DNA from: Odoribacteraceae bacterium | Lineage (GTDB): Bacteria > Bacteroidota > Bacteroidia > Bacteroidales > Marinifilaceae | NCBI GenBank assembly: GCA_031276355.1 | Contig: JAISNC010000078.1 | Location: 1-32,715, forward strand | Length of the DNA: 32,715 bases | Direction: 5' to 3' | Shown: positions 15,039-22,715 of the stretch, one piece after another | How the letters are laid out: each line of letters begins with the position of its first letter | Position numbering within the stretch: the stretch's first letter is position 1 | Position numbers and translations under genes: made by a program | The notes under the pieces: model-generated | Databases searched by the model: none | What the model was told of the DNA's origin: nothing | The model's input: the letters and a program-made list of their open reading frames with translations, nothing else

Positions 15039-16064
15039 TTATCGACCGAATAGATTAATCTTCAACAAGTATTTATTCTTCCGGGCCAGCAGCATGAACT
15101 CCACCAACAGGAGTATCAACCCCGCGGCCAGGAAATACTGGTACTTCTCGTCGTAATCGCTGAATACCCGCTCCTCGATCAACGTCTTGTCCATGCGGTT
15201 AATCTCGTCCAACAGCGTGTTCAGCCCGAAGTTGGCATCGCTTGCCCGCACGAAAAGCCCTTCCCCCGCTTGGGCGATGGCCTTGAGCGTCTCCTCGTCT
15301 AACTTGGATATCACCACGTTGCCGTTAGCGTCTTTCATGTACTCTCCCGGCGCGCGCGGTTCCGGGATGGGAGCGCCTTGCGCCTGCCCCATGCCGACCG
15401 CGTGCACGTGTATCCCTTGCTCGCGCGCGCTCTTGGCCGCGAGGATAGCGTCATCCTGGTGGTTCTCTCCATCGGTGATCACGATAATCGCCTTGGAGGT
15501 CTTGCTCTCCGGGGTGAATGACTTTATCGCCATCGTGATGGCCGCGCCGATGGCCGTGCCTTGCACGGGGACGATGTCCGTGTCGATGTTTTGCAGGAAA
15601 AACTTCGCCGACGCGTAGTCGGTGGTGATCGGCAACTGCACGTAGGCGTCCCCGGCGAAGACGATCAACCCGATCTTGTCGTTATTCAACTTCTCCACCA
15701 CGCGGGAGATAGCCTGTTTCGCTGCCTGCAAGCGGCTGGGTTTAATATCCTGGGCTAACATGGAGTTGGAGACATCCAGGGCGATGATCAACTCGACTCC
15801 CTCTCGTTTCACCTGTTGTAGCTTGGACCCGAACCGCGGGCCGGCCGCTCCCGTGATGATAAAAGAGAGCGCCACCAGCACCAGCACGAATTTCATCGCC
15901 TCCCGCCTGGGGGAACGCAACGGCATCAGCGTCTCTAACAGCCCGGGATCACCGAACGCCGCGATCGCCTTCCGCTTGCGGGCCGCCATCAACAGGTAAA
16001 AAAGCACCAGCAACGGGAGCAGGATCAACAAATAGAGTAACTCTGGGTGTGCAAATCGAAACAT
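15039..16064 (-). CDS. batB: BatB: membrane-anchored von Willebrand factor A protein
   Basis: A 341-residue protein with N-terminal transmembrane segments at about 8-27 and 57-74, a VWA domain, and a C-terminal transmembrane segment near 313-331 (YFLAAGLILLLVEFMLLA). The MIDAS metal site is intact: D97-x-S99-x-S101 in ALDVSNSML, a conserved Thr region VQGTAIGAA and VITDGENHQDD. It follows batA by 35 bp. BatA and BatB are paralogues that probably form a membrane complex, with the MIDAS faces in the periplasm and with assembly or remodelling by the MoxR ATPase. Confidence 0.9.
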   Translation of the reverse strand: MFRFAHPELLYLLILLPLLVLFYLLMAARKRKAIAAFGDPGLLETLMPLRSPRREAMKFVLVLVALSFIITGAAGPRFGSKLQQVKREGVELIIALDVSNSMLAQDIKPSRLQAAKQAISRVVEKLNNDKIGLIVFAGDAYVQLPITTDYASAKFFLQNIDTDIVPVQGTAIGAAITMAIKSFTPESKTSKAIIVITDGENHQDDAILAAKSAREQGIHVHAVGMGQAQGAPIPEPRAPGEYMKDANGNVVISKLDEETLKAIAQAGEGLFVRASDANFGLNTLLDEINRMDKTLIEERVFSDYDEKYQYFLAAGLILLLVEFMLLARKNKYLLKINLFGR

Positions 16065-16099
16065 GGTATCTCTGGAATTTTAAGTGAAACAATAACGCG

Positions 16100-17092
16100 T
16101 TACGGTATCTTCCGGAACAGCGTGTAACGGACGAGCGCCTCGCCCAGCAACAGCAACAGCCCGGCGAGGGCAAAGGGGAGGTATTTCTCGTTTTTCTTGC
16201 TGAAATGCTTCACCTCGATCCGGCTCTTTTCCAGTTGATCGATCTCCCCGTAGATCTGCTCCAGCTTCTGGTTGTCTGTCGCCCGGAAATACTTCCCCCC
16301 GGTCATGTCGGCGATCCGCGTCAGTATCTCCTCGTCGATCTCCACCGCCACCGGCTGGATCACGATGCCGAAATCCGTGGGCACGGGATACGGGGCCTCG
16401 CCCATCGTCCCCACGCCGATCGTGTAAACCCGGATGCCGAACGTCTTGGCCAATTCGGCCGCCGTGATCGGGGCGATCGTCGTCCGGTTATTTACCCCGT
16501 CCGTCAACAGGATAATCACCCGCGACTTGGAGGGGCTGTCCTTTAAGCGGTTGATCGCGTTCGACAATCCCAGCCCGATGGCCGTCCCGTCCTCGATCAT
16601 CCCGCTCTTGATCTCTTTCATCACGTTGATGAGCACGGCACGATCCGTCGTGAGCGGGCTTTGCGTGAAACTCTCCCCGCTGAACACCACCAGCCCGATG
16701 CGGTCTCGCGGCCGCTCGAGGATGAACTTCGTCGCCACCTCCTTCGCCGCCTCCAGGCGGTCGGGGGTAAAATCGCGGGCCAACATGCTGGTCGATATAT
16801 CTAACGCCAGCATGATGTCGATGCCCTCGCTCTCGTGCTCCTGCCAGCTATTGCTTGACTGGGGCCGGGCCAGGGCCACGGTCAGGAAAAATAGGCCCGC
16901 CAGCCGGAGGGCGAACAACGCGTGGCGTGTCCACGCGGGGGCACCTCCCTTCACCTGCCGGAATAGCTGCAAGGAAGAAAATCGCAAATCGGCATGAGAC
17001 CCCCTCTCCTTGAACACGTACCATGTCACCATGGGCACGATCACCAGCAGTATCCAGAAATATCCCGCGTCTGCAAATTCAAAACCAAACAT
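16100..17092 (-). CDS. batA: BatA: membrane-anchored von Willebrand factor A protein
   Basis: A 330-residue paralogue of BatB with hydrophobic segments at about 10-27 and 58-75 and a C-terminal one (FALAGLLLLLGEALVRY). The VWA MIDAS is complete: D98-x-S100-x-S102 in ALDISTSML, EDGTAIGLGL, and LLTDGVNNRT. The layout TM-TM-VWA-TM and the length are typical. Its place ahead of batB in the moxR operon fixes the name. It is probably a periplasm-facing metal-dependent protein-interaction subunit. Confidence 0.92.
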   Translation of the reverse strand: MFGFEFADAGYFWILLVIVPMVTWYVFKERGSHADLRFSSLQLFRQVKGGAPAWTRHALFALRLAGLFFLTVALARPQSSNSWQEHESEGIDIMLALDISTSMLARDFTPDRLEAAKEVATKFILERPRDRIGLVVFSGESFTQSPLTTDRAVLINVMKEIKSGMIEDGTAIGLGLSNAINRLKDSPSKSRVIILLTDGVNNRTTIAPITAAELAKTFGIRVYTIGVGTMGEAPYPVPTDFGIVIQPVAVEIDEEILTRIADMTGGKYFRATDNQKLEQIYGEIDQLEKSRIEVKHFSKKNEKYLPFALAGLLLLLGEALVRYTLFRKIP

Positions 17093-17129
17093 AATTCTCG
17101 TTTATTTATAGTTGACAACCGCTCTCTAT

Positions 17130-18143
17130 TCATATCCCCTCCCCCGTCTTCTTGGCCTCCTCCTCCTCTTCCCGCGCGCGCCGGGCCTCGGCCTCCTTCT
17201 CTTCCCGTTGCCGCACCTGCTCGTTCGCGTGGTTCACGAAATCGTACGCCACGTCCAGGTATCGCAGATCCTCGTCGGGCAGCGGCGACGCCTTGGCGAA
17301 TTTGACGAGATCGGCGGTGTCGAGCAACTCCTCCAGGCGCTCCCGGTCCCGCGCGCTCACCTCCTCGCGCTCTTTCAAGGCGAGCAGTATCTCGCTCGTC
17401 GTCTGTTCGAGGGCGGGTATTTCCAGCTCTCCTTCCATGTAGCCCCGGAGCGTCTCGGTCAGCCGGGTATAATACTCCTTCGTCTTCCCGTGTTGCCACG
17501 GTTTTTCTTCCCTGATCTCGTCCAGCGCTTGTATGGCCAGCACGTAGGGCGGGATCGCGGGCCGTTCGTCGCGGGAAAGCGACTTCCGCGATCGCAGGCG
17601 CGTGATCAGCACGACGATGCCCGCGCACGCCACCAGCGCCACGCCTCCCCAGAACAGGTAAGGTAGCAACTCGGCGAAATTCCAGGGTGCCCCCTTCGGC
17701 AACACGATGTCCGCGATCCCCTTCTCCTTGTCCACCGCGTACGTGTTCACGATCAACCGGATCGGGTCCGTCAGCAAGATCGTGCTGTAGCCCTCGCGCT
17801 CGATTTTGATCGGCATGGCGGGGATCACGTAAACGCCGGTATCAAAAGCGGTCAACACGTAACTCTCCCGCGCTATCATCCGGTTCTCCTTTTTCAGGTA
17901 CATCGAATCCCGCTCGGGGCCGGCGACGATCTCGAGGCCCCGGACGACGGTGTCCCGCAACGGGGGGAAGGTCACTTTCGTCCCCGCCCCGTCCTTCACC
18001 GTCAAGGTCAAACGTACCTGGTCGCCGATCAGCAAGTAGCTCGTGTCGACCCCCGCGCTGTACTCCGCCTGCTGGGCTTTCATCGTCCCGGCCGTGCAGC
18101 CCAGCAGCGCGATGATAAATAAAACTCTTTTTCTCGTGGTCAT
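17130..18143 (-). CDS. Exported membrane protein of the Bat/MoxR operon (BatD N-terminal/DUF4381-like)
   Basis: A 337-residue protein with a signal peptide (MTTRKRVLFIIALLGCTAGT, cleavage near MKAQQ). A beta-rich periplasmic domain of about 130 residues (LLIGDQVRLTLTVKDGAGTK) resembles the BatD N-terminal fold. One transmembrane segment lies at about 163-184 (LFWGGVALVACAGIVVLITR). A cytoplasmic helical region of 150 residues follows (KPWQHGKTKEYYTRLTETLR; PLPDEDLRYLDVAYDFVNHA), ending in a Glu/Arg/Lys coiled-coil-like tail. Genes at this place between DUF58 and batA are regular members of MoxR-Bat operons and usually annotated as hypothetical. A linker between the envelope subunits and the cytoplasmic AAA+ ATPase is inferred. 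Confidence 0.7.
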   Translation of the reverse strand: MTTRKRVLFIIALLGCTAGTMKAQQAEYSAGVDTSYLLIGDQVRLTLTVKDGAGTKVTFPPLRDTVVRGLEIVAGPERDSMYLKKENRMIARESYVLTAFDTGVYVIPAMPIKIEREGYSTILLTDPIRLIVNTYAVDKEKGIADIVLPKGAPWNFAELLPYLFWGGVALVACAGIVVLITRLRSRKSLSRDERPAIPPYVLAIQALDEIREEKPWQHGKTKEYYTRLTETLRGYMEGELEIPALEQTTSEILLALKEREEVSARDRERLEELLDTADLVKFAKASPLPDEDLRYLDVAYDFVNHANEQVRQREEKEAEARRAREEEEEAKKTGEGI

Positions 18144-18164
18144 GATCGTCCGCGTTTATATTGT

Positions 18165-19043
18165 TCAATACCCCGTTCCCCGGCGCTGGAAAAGGGCCAC
18201 CAGCGCCCGGACGTAATCCTCGTCCGGGCGGATCGCCGCCACGTCCACGCCCGCCTGCTTGAACACCCGTTCCAGCTCCCGTTCCCGGTTCCTCGCGCGT
18301 TCCCGGAAACTCGCCTGCCACTGCTTGCTCGAGGTGTCCACCCACGCGCTCTCGCCGCTCTCCGCGTCCGTCAGGTGCAGCCACCCCACGGGTGGCAACT
18401 CGCTTTCCCGCCGGTCGTGGACGCGCAGGGCCACCACGTCGTGCTTCTTGTTGGCGATCGCCAGCGGGCGCTCGAACGAGTGTTCGTCGATGAAGTCCGA
18501 GAGCACGAAACACGTGCACCGCTTCTTGATCGCCCCCGTGAGGTACTGCAAGGCGCCCGCAATATCCGTCCGTTTGCTTTCGGGCCGGAACCCGATCAGC
18601 TCCCGGATGATATGCAGGATGTGCGTCCGTCCTTTTTTCGGGGGGATGAACTTCTCGATCTTGTCCGAGAAGAAAATCACCCCGATCTTGTCGTTATTCT
18701 GGATGGCCGAGAAGGCGATTACCGCGGCGATCTCCGTGATCTGGTTCTTCTTTAACTTCGCCGCCGTCCCGAAGTCGCGGGAAGCGCTCGCGTCGATCAT
18801 CAACACCACCGTCAACTCCCGCTCCTCCTCGAACACCTTCACGTAAGGGTGATTGTAGCGGGCGGTCACGTTCCAGTCGATCGTCCGCGTGTCGTCCCCG
18901 TAGCGGTACTCCCGCACCTCGCTGAACGTCATGCCCCGTCCCTTGAAGGCCGAGTGGTACTCTCCCGCGAAGATGTTCCTCGAGAGGCCCCGCGTCTTGA
19001 TCTCGACCTGCCGTACCCGTTTTAATATATCTGAAGTATCCAT
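18165..19043 (-). CDS. DUF58-domain (VWA-like) protein of the MoxR operon
   Basis: A 292-residue soluble protein. It has the DUF58 signature GRGMTFSEVREYRYGDDTRT followed by IDWNVTARYNHPYVK, then a VWA-like fold beginning MIDASASRDFG with a degenerate MIDAS. FVLSDFIDEHSFERPL and DVVALRVHDRRESELP are later strands of the same fold. It has no signal peptide or membrane segment. DUF58 proteins nearly always neighbour a MoxR ATPase and are thought to act as its adaptor or substrate. Here it follows moxR by 48 bp. Confidence 0.9.
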   Translation of the reverse strand: MDTSDILKRVRQVEIKTRGLSRNIFAGEYHSAFKGRGMTFSEVREYRYGDDTRTIDWNVTARYNHPYVKVFEEERELTVVLMIDASASRDFGTAAKLKKNQITEIAAVIAFSAIQNNDKIGVIFFSDKIEKFIPPKKGRTHILHIIRELIGFRPESKRTDIAGALQYLTGAIKKRCTCFVLSDFIDEHSFERPLAIANKKHDVVALRVHDRRESELPPVGWLHLTDAESGESAWVDTSSKQWQASFRERARNRERELERVFKQAGVDVAAIRPDEDYVRALVALFQRRGTGY

Positions 19044-19091
19044 CGCTCTCGATTATCGTTGATCGTCAAGGAAAGCGGCCCGCGTGGACCA

Positions 19092-20084
19092 TCAGGGCAC
19101 CTCTACCGTGTTCAGGATCTCGCTGATGATCTCCTCGCTGGTGAGGTTGTTCGCCTCGGCCTCGTAGCTCAAGCCGACGCGGTGACGCAGCACGTCGTGG
19201 CAGATGGCGCGCACGTCCTCCGGGATCACGTACCCGCGGCGCTTGATAAAGGCGTACGCCCGCGCGGCCCGGGCCATGTTGATGCTGGCGCGGGGGGAGG
19301 CCCCGTGGGCGATCATCGAGACGAACTTCTCCAGCCCGTGTTCCTTCGGGTAGCGCGTGGCGAAGACGATGTCGATGATGTACTTCTCGATCTTCTCGTC
19401 GAGGTAGACGTCTTTCACCACGTCCCGCGCCCGGAGGATATCCGCCGGCTGGAGGATCGTGTTAGGCTCGGGGAAGCGCTTCTCCATGTTCTCGCGGACG
19501 ATCAGTTTCTCCTCCTCCTTCTTCGGGTAGTCGATCACCACCTTCAGCATGAAGCGGTCCACTTGCGCCTCGGGCAGCGGGTACGTCCCCTCCTGCTCGA
19601 TCGGGTTCTGGGTGGCCATCACGAGGAACGGCTCTTCCAGCTTGTAGCTCTTGTCGCCGATCGTCACCTGTCGCTCCTGCATCGCCTCGAGCAGGGCCGA
19701 CTGCACCTTGGCCGGGGCGCGGTTGATCTCGTCGGCCAGGATGAAGTTGGCGAAGATCGGCCCGTGCTTCACCGTGAACTCTTCCCGTTTCTGCGAGTAG
19801 ATCATCGTCCCGGTCACGTCGGCGGGGAGGAGGTCGGGGGTGAATTGCACGCGGCTGAACTTGGCGTTGATGACGCGGGCCAGCGTGTTGATCGCGAGCG
19901 TTTTTGCCAGCCCGGGCACGCCCTCGAGCAGGATGTGCCCGTCGGCGAGCATCCCGATTAATAACCCTTCCACCAGGTGTTTCTGCCCGATGATCACCTT
20001 GTTCATCTCGATGGAGATCATGTCGACGAAGGAGCTTTCCTGCTGGATGCGTTCGTTTAATGCTTTAATGTCAGTACTGTTCAT
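19092..20084 (-). CDS. moxR: MoxR-family AAA+ ATPase
   Basis: The 330-residue AAA+ protein shows Walker A GVPGLAKT (55-62), Walker B ILADEINRAP (D118, E119), sensor 1 ATQNP (157-161), TYPLPEAQVDRF with the arginine finger, and a sensor 2-like SPRASINMARA. Length and motifs are those of the MRP/MoxR clade. It is the first gene of the operon that continues through DUF58 and batA-E. MoxR ATPases are believed to act as chaperones that activate or assemble VWA-containing partners, here BatA and BatB. A TAnnTTTG box lies 43 bp upstream. Confidence 0.95.
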   Translation of the reverse strand: MNSTDIKALNERIQQESSFVDMISIEMNKVIIGQKHLVEGLLIGMLADGHILLEGVPGLAKTLAINTLARVINAKFSRVQFTPDLLPADVTGTMIYSQKREEFTVKHGPIFANFILADEINRAPAKVQSALLEAMQERQVTIGDKSYKLEEPFLVMATQNPIEQEGTYPLPEAQVDRFMLKVVIDYPKKEEEKLIVRENMEKRFPEPNTILQPADILRARDVVKDVYLDEKIEKYIIDIVFATRYPKEHGLEKFVSMIAHGASPRASINMARAARAYAFIKRRGYVIPEDVRAICHDVLRHRVGLSYEAEANNLTSEEIISEILNTVEVP

Positions 20085-20126
20085 ACTTTCTCTATTAATT
20101 TAGACATGAATGTTTTTTCACGGCTT

Positions 20127-20134
20127 CAAAAGTA
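20127..20134 (-). promoter_or_regulatory. Bacteroidetes -7 box of the moxR-bat operon (TACTTTTG)
   Basis: On the minus strand TACTTTTG is an exact TAnnTTTG match upstream of moxR, giving a short leader of about 35 nt. No -33 TTTG at 19-bp spacing is visible. It is the only strong candidate before this eight-gene run. Confidence 0.6.
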
Positions 20135-20222
20135 TGGATTCTCTCCCGGAATGTTAAAAACAACCTTTCTAAAAATTGTTAAGCAGGATTTTAAGGTTTT
20201 CTCAAAAAACGGGGGGCCGGAC

Positions 20223-20284
20223 GAGCGATCCGTTCAATCGGATGAGCCATCCGCTCGATCGGATGAACCGCCCGTTACCGGGAT
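20223..20284. repeat. Three tandem mini-palindromic units of 20-21 nt
   Basis: Units begin GAGCGATCCG (20223-20243), GAGCCATCCG (20244-20264) and GAACCGCCCG (20265-20284) and each ends in GGAT. Each holds a short inverted repeat, for example CATCCG-CTCGAT-CGGATG. They lie in the gap between moxR and the zinc-ribbon island. The rest of 20085-20420 holds only the moxR promoter; the 76-codon ORF at 20106-20336 across it has no protein-like character. Confidence 0.65.
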
Positions 20285-20399
20285 CGTGCCCGAAACCCGG
20301 GTTGACGATGAAATTTTCCGCCGAATACAGATATAAAGACTGCCGGGAGCCGTTTTCGCCATATTATCCGTATATTTACACGGTCAATTTTTTAGTGTT

Positions 20400-20407
20400 T
20401 ATCTTTA
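20400..20407 (+). promoter_or_regulatory. Weak -7-like element before the first small ORF (TATCTTTA)
   Basis: TATCTTTA differs by one base from TAnnTTTG and lies 14 bp before the ATG at 20421. A related element (TACCTTAA, 21281-21288) lies at the same place before the second copy, so the upstream region was duplicated too. The promoter assignment is tentative. Confidence 0.3.
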
Positions 20408-20420
20408 ATGCATTACAACC

Positions 20421-20558
20421 ATGACAACAGAACACATCGCGGACAAAAGGGGGAATCCGCGCCACCCCCGCCCGACCGAAGCACGCGTCGCCCGACCGGG
20501 AGAAATCACCTCCGCCATCCGGAGAAATGTCGAACCGCTTAGTACTGGGGGGGTATGA
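20421..20558 (+). CDS. 45-residue basic small protein, copy 1 of the zinc-ribbon cassette
   Basis: A 46-codon frame (MTTEHIADKRGNPRHP..., then ARPGEITSAIRRNVEP) whose TGA overlaps the ATG of the next gene (ATGA, 20555-20558). A second copy at 21301-21438 has identical length, no indels and the same ATGA overlap. In the first 39 codons five differences are synonymous third-position changes and only three codons change amino acid, so selection on the protein is likely. It is Arg/Pro-rich and has no membrane segment or Cys pair. Function is unknown. The overlap implies translational coupling to the membrane zinc-ribbon protein. It could also act as a leader ORF that controls translation of its partner. 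Confidence 0.65.
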   Translation: MTTEHIADKRGNPRHPRPTEARVARPGEITSAIRRNVEPLSTGGV

Positions 20559-21154
20559 AAAAGATATATACAAATGATGCCACCATGGGCTGTCTTATAG
20601 GTTCCTTAATCGGTCTACTTGTCCTCTTTGGATTTTGGTACCGCTTCTACTTCCCCGCGCCCGGATGGGTTATCCTTTTATTGGCATTAGCAGGATGGCC
20701 GACACTGATTTATTTTTATAATGGGATAGTTTACCTTACATGTAAAATATTCGGACATAAAGGATGTGTTTGCCGGCGATGCGGATTCGTAGAGCATGAG
20801 CATGACTGGGACGGATGCATCTGCCTCAGATGCGGAGAAAAAGGGCTTTCCAGACCGGAAGAAGCCCACGACTGGGACGGATGTGTTTGCAAACGATGCG
20901 GAAAAACAGACCGGCATAAACCTGACGAAGCCCACGACTGGGACGGATGCAAGTGCAGGCGGTGTGGCTGTTCGGGCAATCACGACGTGGACGACCGCTG
21001 TGTTTGTCGCAGGTGCGGGAGTGTACATCATGACGACTACTGGTACGATACCAGACAGACATTCGTAGCAACCGGAGATTACACGGGAGATTGGTACGAT
21101 GTGCAGTATTACCGGTGCCGCCGGTGTGGTGCGGAGTGGACAGTGCAGGATTGA
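20555..21154 (+). CDS. Membrane protein with serial CxCxxCG / HDWDGC zinc-ribbon-like repeats, copy 1
   Basis: A 199-residue protein with two N-terminal transmembrane segments (about 11-30 and 36-60) and a short basic CKIFGHKG linker. At least five CxCxxCG knuckles follow (CVCRRCG, CICLRCG, CVCKRCG, CKCRRCG, CVCRRCG) separated by HDWDGC-type spacers with Pro/Glu (PEEAHDWDGC, PDEAHDWDGC). A Tyr/Asp-rich stretch and a final YYRCRRCGAEW ribbon close it. The pairing of Cys and His suggests an array of zinc-bound modules in the cytoplasm. HDW...C.C..CG repeats occur in many uncharacterised bacterial proteins. No catalytic domain is seen. It is coupled to the 45-residue ORF upstream and paralogous to the 422-residue protein downstream. 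GC is lower than in flanking operons. Confidence 0.75.
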   Translation: MKKIYTNDATMGCLIGSLIGLLVLFGFWYRFYFPAPGWVILLLALAGWPTLIYFYNGIVYLTCKIFGHKGCVCRRCGFVEHEHDWDGCICLRCGEKGLSRPEEAHDWDGCVCKRCGKTDRHKPDEAHDWDGCKCRRCGCSGNHDVDDRCVCRRCGSVHHDDYWYDTRQTFVATGDYTGDWYDVQYYRCRRCGAEWTVQD

Positions 21155-21158
21155 AAAA

Positions 21159-21275
21159 CATGACGAAGACTGCTACTATACCGCAAATACATCCGACGAT
21201 CTATACGCAGGCTGGGACGAAGAGCAGTATTACCGGTGTCGCCGCTGCGGTGCGGAATGGACAAAGCTGGACTAA
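21159..21275 (+). pseudogene. Duplicated C-terminal fragment of the zinc-ribbon protein
   Basis: After the stop at 21154 a 38-codon open frame starts at CAT 21159 and ends in TAA at 21275. It encodes HDEDCYYTANTSDDL followed by EEQYYRCRRCGAEWTKLD, closely matching the end of the preceding protein (HHDDYWYD...VQYYRCRRCGAEWTVQD). It has no start codon of its own. It is either a remnant of a third gene copy or an alternative C-terminus left by recombination. Confidence 0.65.
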
Positions 21276-21300
21276 TGTTTTACCTTAATATAGTACAACC

Positions 21301-21438
21301 ATGACAACAGAACACACTGCAGACAAAAGGGGGAATCCGTGCCACCCCCGCCCGACCGAAGCACGGTACGCCCGACCGGGAGAAATCACCTCCGCCATCC
21401 GGAGGAACGTGGAACCGCCTAATACCTGGAGCTTATGA
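21301..21438 (+). CDS. 45-residue basic small protein, copy 2 of the zinc-ribbon cassette
   Basis: A 46-codon frame (MTTEHTADKRGNPCHP..., ARPGEITSAIRRNVEP, ending NTWSL) that overlaps the following ATG by ATGA (21435-21438), exactly as in copy 1. The middle 17 residues (ARPGEITSAIRRNVEP region) are unchanged between copies although the DNA differs at synonymous sites. The last six codons are free to vary. This pattern argues for a translated, conserved peptide rather than a passive DNA repeat. Function is unknown. Confidence 0.65.
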   Translation: MTTEHTADKRGNPCHPRPTEARYARPGEITSAIRRNVEPPNTWSL

Positions 21439-22703
21439 AAAAGTTAGATGCCCTTTATTTAGCTCTCGTGATCAGTCTTTGTATTTTTGGGCTAATTGCA
21501 TTCATGATGTATGAAACTGGCACGAGTTTCGAAGAATTTGATGCCGAGTATAAAGCTGTCTACTTCTTGCCCCAGATTTTCGGCAAACACGTCATCATGC
21601 GTCCCGTTCATTCTCTAATAGCTCTTTCTCTTTTGGCAGGATTCATACTCGCGGGACTGTGTTATTTCTTCGTCAATTTAAATAATTGGATGGCTCGCTT
21701 TACATGTAAAAAAACGGGTCATATCCATGGGCCTGAATGTGTTTGCCGGCGATGCGACGAACAGGATCATGCCTGTGATAGCGAGGGCGTTTGCAAACGG
21801 TGCAGAAAAAGAGATACAGGTAAAAAGAACGTGACCGCTTCTCTTGTTATTAGCGGGAAAATGGGTATAAATGAAACGAACGTAATAGTGGGAGGGCTGC
21901 TTCTCTTATTTATTATCGGAGGCGCAGTTCTTTTTGCCTGGGCACGGTCGATGAGCAGCCTGAATACCGTTGACGTTGTGATAAGTTTGCTTGTCTCTTT
22001 ATCGGGTGGGTGCATCGCTGTTTTTCTTATTCTTAACAAGAAAATGGATATAAATGAAACGAACGTAGTAGCGAGAATACTACTTCTCTTATTTATTACC
22101 GGAGTCACAGTTCTTTATGCCTGGCTACGGTCGATGAGCAGCATGAATACCGCTGACGTCATGTTGAATGTGCTTGTCTCTTTACTGGGAGGAGGCATCC
22201 TCGCGTGCCTGTGGACGCTCCTCATCAGGTTTCTCGTCATTTTATATATTTGTATAGTTGGCCTTGCATGCAAAAAATTCGGACATAAATACGGGGACGA
22301 ATGTGTTTGCCGGCGATGCGGTAAAATAGAACATGATTGGGACGGGTGCGTCTGCCGCGAATGCGGGGAAACAGACATGGCTCTACCTGACGCGATCCAC
22401 GACTGGGACGGGTGCGTCTGCCGCAAATGCGGGAAAAAAGACAGGGATAAACCCGCCGACGTCCACGACTGGGACGGGTGCGTCTGCCGTAAATGCGGAA
22501 AAAAAGACTACTATAAACCTTACGAGGCCCATGACTGGGAGAGATGCATCTGCCGCAAATGCGGAAAAATAGAACATCACGGGAACGGGTGCGACTGCCC
22601 ATGCGGCTGTATTAGCCATGACTATCAACTCGCCGAACAGTGGTGGAACGGCACTCAGACTTACCGGTGCAGCCGGTGTGGAGACGAGATAACCAAAGGT
22701 TAG
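21435..22703 (+). CDS. Membrane protein with serial zinc-ribbon-like repeats, copy 2, with internal duplication
   Basis: A 422-residue paralogue of the 199-residue protein. It has transmembrane segments at about 7-27 and 59-82, a first pair of ribbons (CVCRRCDEQDH, GVCKRCRK), then four further hydrophobic segments within a tandem 61-residue duplication (INETNVIVGGLLLLFIIGG and INETNVVARILLLLFITGV, each with ARSMSS/LRSMSS). After the final segment comes CKKFGHKYGDE and a run of CxCRxCGK knuckles with HDWDGC spacers (CVCRRCGKIEHDWDGC, CVCRKCGKKD twice, CICRKCGK). It ends in a Cys-rich end (CDCPCGC) and YRCSRCGDE. It is probably an inner-membrane protein with a cytoplasmic zinc-ribbon array. It looks like a mosaic of duplicated modules, and no enzyme domain is seen. 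Confidence 0.75.
   Translation: MKKLDALYLALVISLCIFGLIAFMMYETGTSFEEFDAEYKAVYFLPQIFGKHVIMRPVHSLIALSLLAGFILAGLCYFFVNLNNWMARFTCKKTGHIHGPECVCRRCDEQDHACDSEGVCKRCRKRDTGKKNVTASLVISGKMGINETNVIVGGLLLLFIIGGAVLFAWARSMSSLNTVDVVISLLVSLSGGCIAVFLILNKKMDINETNVVARILLLLFITGVTVLYAWLRSMSSMNTADVMLNVLVSLLGGGILACLWTLLIRFLVILYICIVGLACKKFGHKYGDECVCRRCGKIEHDWDGCVCRECGETDMALPDAIHDWDGCVCRKCGKKDRDKPADVHDWDGCVCRKCGKKDYYKPYEAHDWERCICRKCGKIEHHGNGCDCPCGCISHDYQLAEQWWNGTQTYRCSRCGDEITKG
21861..22226 (+). repeat. 183-bp in-frame tandem duplication inside the 422-residue gene
   Basis: ATGGGTATAAATGAAACGAA at 21861 recurs as ATGGATATAAATGAAACGAA at 22044. Similarity continues through CGGTCGATGAGCAGC and CTTGTCTCTTTA. The offset of 183 bp is 61 codons, so the frame is kept and a two-helix membrane module is doubled. 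Confidence 0.75.
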
Positions 22704-22715
22704 CCCCAGATTTAT

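Noticed and set aside
20106-20336. 76-codon plus-strand ORF between moxR and the island
   Set aside because: It runs across the moxR promoter and translates the mini-palindrome repeats (DERSVQSDEPSARSDEP). No domain or homologous feature is seen.
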